In this document: one piece after another, positions 60,084 to 64,000 of the stretch
Layout: every line of letters begins with the position of its first letter
How positions within the stretch are numbered: the first letter of the stretch is position 1
Assembly (NCBI RefSeq): GCF_000211855.2
Contig: NC_015638.1
Span: forward strand, 1,240,001 to 1,304,000
Origin: Lacinutrix sp. 5H-3-7-4
GTDB taxonomy: Bacteria; Bacteroidota; Bacteroidia; Flavobacteriales; Flavobacteriaceae
DNA length: 64,000 bases
Direction: 5' to 3'
Program-made: the position numbers and the translations under genes
The notes under the pieces: model-generated
Told to the model about the DNA's origin: nothing
Seen by the model: only the letters and a program-made list of their open reading frames with translations
Database searches by the model: none

Positions 60084-60956
60084 ATGAAAAATTTAAAAAA
60101 AATTACATTAAGCATATTGTTAACAATAGCAGCAATAATTAGTGTTACAGCACAAAGCAATAAAAAAACAAACCTTTGGAAAATTGAAGGCGATAATATT
60201 AAAACATCATACCTTTTTGGAACAATACACATACTCCCAAAAAGTAGTTTTAAAATTAGTGAGAAAGTAAAAAAAGCATTCGATTCTTGCGATAGAGTTA
60301 CTTTAGAGCTTGATATGGCAGATCCAAGTTTTATGGCAGATGCCATGAAACTCTCTATGTTAGAAAAAGACGAAGAATTATCATCATATATGGATGCAAG
60401 CGAGTATAAGTTATTAGATGATTATTTAAAAGAAAACGTAAAAGTTGGGTTAACTGCATTTAATAAACTTAAACCCATAACATTAATGTCTGTAATAATG
60501 ATGGCGAAATTTAAAGACGAACCACTTGCTAGTTACGAGATGACTTTTATAGAAATGTCTAAAACAGCAAAAAAAGATATGGATGGTTTAGAGACATATC
60601 AAGATCAATTAGCAGCAATTGATTCTCAACCTTACGATGAACAAATAGACACTTATATAAAAATGATTTCGGAGGCAGAAGAAACGGATGCTATATATAA
60701 TAAAATGCTAAAATTATATTTAGCAGAAGATGTAGACGGAATTTACGATTATACAGATGAGTTTATGAATGGAGACATTGAGTCTAAGAAACGCTTTTTA
60801 GACGATAGAAATATTAAATGGATTCCTAAAATTGGAGAATTTTCTAGAGAGCATTCTGTTTTTTATGGTGTAGGAGCAGCGCATTTAGGCGGCGAACAAG
60901 GTGTTATTAATTTACTTAAAAAAGCAGGTTATAAAGTAACACCGGTATTAAACTAA
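60084..60956 (+). CDS. TraB/GumN family protein
   Basis: A 290-residue exported protein with a signal peptide (residues 1-22, SVTAQ) and the full TraB/GumN fold: NLWKIEGDNIKTSYLFGTIHILPK, CDRVTLELDMADPSFMADAM, and the C-terminal VFYGVGAAHLGGEQGVINLLKKAGYKV. The GTIH and GAAHLxGxxG motifs carry the histidines proposed to bind metal. It is the single-domain version of the 1154-residue protein at 48169-51633. Function is unsettled for the family. Single gene with its own terminator. Confidence 0.9.
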   Translation: MKNLKKITLSILLTIAAIISVTAQSNKKTNLWKIEGDNIKTSYLFGTIHILPKSSFKISEKVKKAFDSCDRVTLELDMADPSFMADAMKLSMLEKDEELSSYMDASEYKLLDDYLKENVKVGLTAFNKLKPITLMSVIMMAKFKDEPLASYEMTFIEMSKTAKKDMDGLETYQDQLAAIDSQPYDEQIDTYIKMISEAEETDAIYNKMLKLYLAEDVDGIYDYTDEFMNGDIESKKRFLDDRNIKWIPKIGEFSREHSVFYGVGAAHLGGEQGVINLLKKAGYKVTPVLN

Positions 60957-60973
60957 AAATAATTGCAATTTTT

Positions 60974-61001
60974 AAAAGCCTCAATTTTTGAGGCTTTTTT
61001 T
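60974..61001 (+). terminator. Terminator after the TraB/GumN gene
   Basis: Perfect 11-bp stem AAAAGCCTCAA / TTGAGGCTTTT with a 3-base loop and T tract, 18 bases after the stop. Confidence 0.92.
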
Positions 61002-61031
61002 AAAATTTTATTCTAGATAAGGCATATTATA

Positions 61032-61049
61032 TTTTGTAATTTTACAAAA
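61032..61049 (+). promoter_or_regulatory. Short hairpin before the radical SAM gene start
   Basis: TTTTGTA-ATTT-TACAAAA, perfect 7-bp A/T-rich stem ending 11 bases before the ATG at 61061. Weaker than the GC-containing members of the group. Confidence 0.35.
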
Positions 61050-61060
61050 AAATAAAAAAT

Positions 61061-62134
61061 ATGTTTAAAAAAGAAGTGTTAAAAGGTCGTGGTGCACAAC
61101 ACAATCCTCACAATAAATTTTTTGAATTATCTCACGAAATTAGAAACGACTTTTTAGAGTTTTGTGAAAAAGAAGGCGAAAAAGCAGATGATAATAAAAC
61201 ACTTTACCTTGAAACCTTTCCAAAAACAATAGTTAATAAAGTAAAAAGCCCAGATATAGGTATGTCGTACTCAATGAATGCCTATCAAGGTTGCGAGCAT
61301 GGTTGTATTTATTGTTATGCAAGAAATAGTCATGAGTTTTGGGGATTTAGTGCAGGTTTAGATTTCGAGCGGCGCATTTTAGTAAAAAAAAATGCACCAG
61401 AATTATTAGAAATACTATTAAAAAAGAAAACGTGGAAAGCACAAACCATCGTGTTATCTGGAAATACAGACTGCTATCAACCAGCAGAAAAACAGTTTGA
61501 AATCACAAAAAAATGTTTAGAGCTTTTTTTAAAATACAAACATCCTGTAGCGATAATTACTAAAAATGCACTTATTCTTAGAGATCTTGAGATTTTAAAA
61601 AACCTAAATAGATATGGCTTAATTAGTGTAAATATTTCAATTACATCACTTTCAGAACAAACAAGGCGCATTTTAGAGCCAAGAACAGCAACTATAAAAA
61701 AACGCATAGAAACTGTAAAGGTTTTGAGTGATAATGGTATTCCTGTAAATGTTATGTTAGCACCAATAATTCCATCTATAAACAGTCATGAAATATTACC
61801 ATTGGCAAAAGCAGTATCTAATGCAGGCGCTTTAAGTATAGCACATACTATTGTAAGATTAAATGGTTCTATAGGAGAAATTTTTGTAAACTGGTTAAAT
61901 AAAACCCTACCAGATAGAGCAGATAAAGTATTACATCAAATAGAAAATTGCCATGGAGGAAGTTTAAATGATAGTAGGTTTGGAACCCGTATGCGAGGTG
62001 AAGGTAATATTGCGAAGCAAATTAACGATATGGTAAGGCTAGCTAAAATAAAATACTTTAAAAATAAATCAATGCCTATATTAAATAATACACTACATGA
62101 GCAATGTAAAAATGGGCAATTAAAATTATTTTAA
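61061..62134 (+). CDS. PA0069/SPL-like radical SAM protein
   Basis: A 357-residue radical SAM enzyme. The iron-sulfur ligands are Cys78, Cys82 and Cys85 in YQGCEHGCIYCYARNSHEF. The CX3CX2C spacing and the following ARNSHEFWGFSAGLDFERRI are typical of the PA0069/spore-photoproduct-lyase-like group, whose substrate is unknown. Further motifs: VLSGNTDCYQPAEK, NVSITSLSEQTRRILEPRT, VMLAPIIPSIN. Length is normal. It is a single-gene unit between two terminators. Confidence 0.92.
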   Translation: MFKKEVLKGRGAQHNPHNKFFELSHEIRNDFLEFCEKEGEKADDNKTLYLETFPKTIVNKVKSPDIGMSYSMNAYQGCEHGCIYCYARNSHEFWGFSAGLDFERRILVKKNAPELLEILLKKKTWKAQTIVLSGNTDCYQPAEKQFEITKKCLELFLKYKHPVAIITKNALILRDLEILKNLNRYGLISVNISITSLSEQTRRILEPRTATIKKRIETVKVLSDNGIPVNVMLAPIIPSINSHEILPLAKAVSNAGALSIAHTIVRLNGSIGEIFVNWLNKTLPDRADKVLHQIENCHGGSLNDSRFGTRMRGEGNIAKQINDMVRLAKIKYFKNKSMPILNNTLHEQCKNGQLKLF

Positions 62135-62137
62135 ATT

Positions 62138-62165
62138 AAAAAAGTGAGCACAAGGCTCACTTTTT
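62138..62165. terminator. Bidirectional terminator between convergent genes
   Basis: Stem AAAAAGTGAGC / GCTCACTTTTT with loop ACAAG, just after the radical SAM stop and 35 bases before the end of the convergent gene. Confidence 0.88.
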
Positions 62166-62199
62166 ACTAACTAACTAAATTAAACTTCGTGTCAAAAGT

Positions 62200-62796
62200 T
62201 TAAAGTTTTATATAATTTGAAAAGGTTCTATTTTCAGTTTTAAATAAGAAAATATATTTTCCTTTTTTAGTAGCGTCTAAAGCAAATGCTTTTTGAATAT
62301 CCATTGTATCCTTTATTGTTTCATTGTAAATTGTTTCTTTAGAACCAACATTGTCATAAAAAATAGTAATGTTAACAGGAGAAGCATTTAAAGATAGTGC
62401 AGTAACGTAAACAGTATTGTTTCTTGTTTCTACATGAGGTTTAAAAATTCTTGTTTTTTTGGTCTTTTTAAAATCAACAATATTATTTATTACACTAAAA
62501 GGTATAACCTCAATAACTGTTTCTTTATTAAGTTCAAAAAAGTACTCACCGTCTGGTAAAGAGGTTAAATCAAATCCTTTTTTGTAATCTCCGGATTTAG
62601 ATATGTTTTCTTTGTATAAAATAATTTGGTTATTATCTTTAATTAACAATTGTTGTCCTTCCTTAACGTTCTCTAAAGTTAAAACGGTTTTCTTGCTGTC
62701 ATCATCGTTATTTAATGTAGTAATGTTGGCTGCGTAGTTTACCATTGTTACTAATAAAGCAACTAATACTAAATGATTTTTTACTGCTTTTTTCAT
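62200..62796 (-). CDS. Exported protein of unknown function
   Basis: A 198-residue protein with a signal peptide (KNHLVLVALLVTMVNYAAN, cleavage near residue 24). The body is beta-rich with two similar halves (LLIKDNNQIILYKENISKSGDYKKGFDLTSLPDGEYFFEL and NITIFYDNVGSKETIYNETIKDTMDIQKAFALDATKKGKYIFLF). Each has a K.DN...Y.E.I / fxl..l..G.Y.f.l pattern, like two immunoglobulin-like repeats of the DUF3244 sort. Not firmly assigned. It is divergent from the AraC gene at 62999. Confidence 0.75.
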   Translation of the reverse strand: MKKAVKNHLVLVALLVTMVNYAANITTLNNDDDSKKTVLTLENVKEGQQLLIKDNNQIILYKENISKSGDYKKGFDLTSLPDGEYFFELNKETVIEVIPFSVINNIVDFKKTKKTRIFKPHVETRNNTVYVTALSLNASPVNITIFYDNVGSKETIYNETIKDTMDIQKAFALDATKKGKYIFLFKTENRTFSNYIKL

Positions 62797-62823
62797 AATC
62801 TTCTTTGTTTAAAATTAACACTA

Positions 62824-62831
62824 CAAAGGTA
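62824..62831 (-). promoter_or_regulatory. Predicted -7 box of the unknown exported protein gene
   Basis: TACCTTTG on the minus strand, 27 bases before the ATG at 62796. No clear -33 TTG. Confidence 0.5.
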
Positions 62832-62863
62832 TGTGCAAACACGCATGTATAAAACGCCTATTT

Positions 62864-62881
62864 TAGCATATTTATATGCTA
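62864..62881. promoter_or_regulatory. Operator-like dyad in the divergent region
   Basis: TAGCATA-TTTA-TATGCTA, perfect 7-bp arms, lying upstream of the -7 box of the minus gene. A half-site copy TTTAGCATA followed by ATTTATAT recurs at about 62943-62961, nearer the AraC start. Candidate sites for the AraC regulator at 62999. Confidence 0.45.
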
Positions 62882-62998
62882 TATTAACCTTTAAACATAT
62901 TCAAGGCTCTTATAAAGTTAAAATAAGCAACAAAAGGGTTAATTTAGCATAGATTTATATTTTTATATTATTTTAATTTTACAAACAAATAAAAAGCT

Positions 62999-63868
62999 TT
63001 GAATAATAAACCAATATTAGAGAAAATTTCACCTGGTTTCGGGAATTCTATTCTTGCAGTAAATAAACTAAAGAAAAGAAGGAGAGATCAGGCATTTTGG
63101 CATTTTCATCCAGAAATAGAATTGGTTTATGTAAACAAGGGAAAAGGAAGAAGGCATATTGGTAATCACATGTCTTACTTTAATAATAGCCAGCTTATTC
63201 TTGTAGGTTCAAACTTACCGCATAACGGTTTTGAAAATAGACTAACTGCTAAAGGAAAAGAAACACTAATACAGTTTCATCCAGATTTTTTAGGAAAAGA
63301 CTTTTTTAGTTTACCTCAAATGAAAAGTATTGCTGCTCTATTAGAAAGAGGAAAAAAAGGAGTTCTTTTTCATACAGATACAAAAAAAAGAGTAGGAGAA
63401 AAAATAACCAAATTAACAAAATACGAAGGATTTAAGCGTGTTATTAAGCTACTTGAAATACTGCATATCTTAGCAGAGGCTCAAGATTACGAGTTTTTAA
63501 ATGCAGATGGCTATGCATTTGAGGCACAACCACAAGACAATGCAAAAATTGATATTATATATAAATATGTATATAGCAACTTTAAAAACCATATAAGTTT
63601 AGATACTATTGCAGAGCAGGTAAGTATGACGGTTCCAGCATTTTGTCGTTACTTTAAAAGAGCAACAGGCAAAACATTTACAAAACTAGTAAATGAATAT
63701 AGAGTAGTGCACGCTACAAAACTACTTGTAGAGAGCCAGTTAAGTATAACAGATGTTTGTTTTGAGTGTGGTTTTAATAACTTCTCACACTTTAATAAGT
63801 TATTTAAAGAAATAACAGGTAAAAATGCCTCAAAATATAGAGGTGAGATGAAACAAATTATACAATAA
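62999..63868 (+). CDS. AraC family regulator with cupin sensing domain
   Basis: A 289-residue regulator. The N-terminal cupin (about 25-110: FWHFHPEIELVYVNKGKGRRHIGNHMSYF, LILVGSNLPHNGF) probably binds a small ligand such as a sugar. The C-terminal double HTH (about 185-285: ISLDTIAEQVSMTVPAFCRYFKRATGKTFTKLVNEYRV, SITDVCFECGFNNFSHFNKLFKEITGKN) is typical. The start codon is TTG, because an in-frame stop lies 9 bases upstream and no ATG is available. Divergent from the unknown exported protein gene, which may be its target (inference). Confidence 0.92.
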   Translation: MNNKPILEKISPGFGNSILAVNKLKKRRRDQAFWHFHPEIELVYVNKGKGRRHIGNHMSYFNNSQLILVGSNLPHNGFENRLTAKGKETLIQFHPDFLGKDFFSLPQMKSIAALLERGKKGVLFHTDTKKRVGEKITKLTKYEGFKRVIKLLEILHILAEAQDYEFLNADGYAFEAQPQDNAKIDIIYKYVYSNFKNHISLDTIAEQVSMTVPAFCRYFKRATGKTFTKLVNEYRVVHATKLLVESQLSITDVCFECGFNNFSHFNKLFKEITGKNASKYRGEMKQIIQ

Positions 63869-63870
63869 GT

Positions 63871-64000
63871 TTACTTTTTGCCATTCCACTCAGCATAAAA
63901 CTGACCAAGAAAACCAAGCATATAATTATGGCGTTCTGTAGCAATTTTCTTGCCGGTTTTAGTGTTCATCTTATCTTTTAGCAGTAAAAGCTTTTCATAA
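63871..64000 (-). CDS. HD-domain phosphohydrolase, C-terminal end only
   Basis: The minus frame from the window edge to the stop at 63871-63873 encodes 42 residues (KLLLLKDKMNTKTGKKIA, ERHNYMLGFLGQFYAEWNG). This tail matches the end of YpgQ/YedJ-like HD phosphohydrolases (KDxMNTxTGxxIAxxRHxxM ... F..EWNG). The HD catalytic part lies outside the window, so function cannot be checked here. Convergent with the AraC gene and only 2 bases from its stop. Confidence 0.7.
   Translation of the reverse strand, partial: YEKLLLLKDKMNTKTGKKIATERHNYMLGFLGQFYAEWNGKK

Noticed and set aside
1-64000. CRISPR arrays, insertion sequences, prophage, tRNA or rRNA genes
   Set aside because: No spaced direct repeats, transposase or integrase motifs, cloverleaf-like genes or rRNA sequence were recognised on reading through.

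Overview
The window is AT-rich chromosomal DNA from a marine-type member of the Flavobacteriaceae (Bacteroidota). This is inferred from gldH, a type IX secretion (T9SS) sorting domain on a secreted protease, a GLPGLI-family gene, TonB-receptor-like outer membrane proteins, an ECF sigma factor paired with a membrane-anchored beta-barrel protein, and promoters of the Bacteroidota type (TTG, about 19 nt, TAnnTTTG). I cannot name genus or species. No rRNA, tRNA, CRISPR array, insertion sequence or phage gene was recognised. Most of the window looks like core chromosome.

Layout. 1-8.7 kb, plus strand: the 3' part of atpG, two tandem paralogous lipoproteins, then an envelope and housekeeping run (flippase, dut, sugar nucleotidyltransferase, ABM protein, TPR protein, DUF4292 lipoprotein, EnvC-like protein). 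8.9-17.3 kb, mixed strands: acyl-CoA thioesterase, HU/SPOR protein, dprA, trpS, plsC, a lipoprotein / ECF sigma / membrane-anchored beta-barrel operon, and recA. 17.5-23.2 kb, plus: a tiny unrecognised ORF, trhO, then ricT-gldH-PBP1A. 23.6-29.6 kb, plus: a small secreted protein, a GLPGLI protein and a TonB-receptor-like protein, then scoA-scoB and an NleD-like (M91) metalloprotease. 29.9-34.2 kb: an orphan double-ATPase ABC protein and a divergent T9SS-exported M43 protease.

34.4-46.5 kb, minus strand: a long run carrying most of tetrapyrrole synthesis (hemA, a hemC-hemD fusion, hemE, hemF, hemB) mixed with an exonuclease, serine hydrolase, DUF4442 protein, ogt, CNNM-type protein, cytochrome c, YchJ-like protein, tautomerase and EI24 membrane protein. 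A PchR-like AraC regulator is divergent from hemA. Further on lie a membrane protein with no ordinary start codon and a 1154-residue TraB/GumN protein, then on the plus strand hemH, a MATE transporter and hemJ. Apart from hemL, the window holds every step from glutamyl-tRNA to protoheme. 54.8-64 kb: orphan histidine kinase, enoyl-CoA hydratase, a TPR-AraC membrane regulator followed by two very small membrane proteins, a second TraB/GumN protein, a radical SAM protein, an unknown exported protein, another AraC regulator and the end of an HD phosphohydrolase.

Structure not explained by genes: short perfect hairpins with T/pyrimidine-rich loops a few bases before several start codons; a composite of two dyads seen in two intergenic regions; two larger nested-hairpin intergenic elements (34.31-34.39 kb and 42.45-42.58 kb); and a tiny ORF with its own terminator between recA and trhO.
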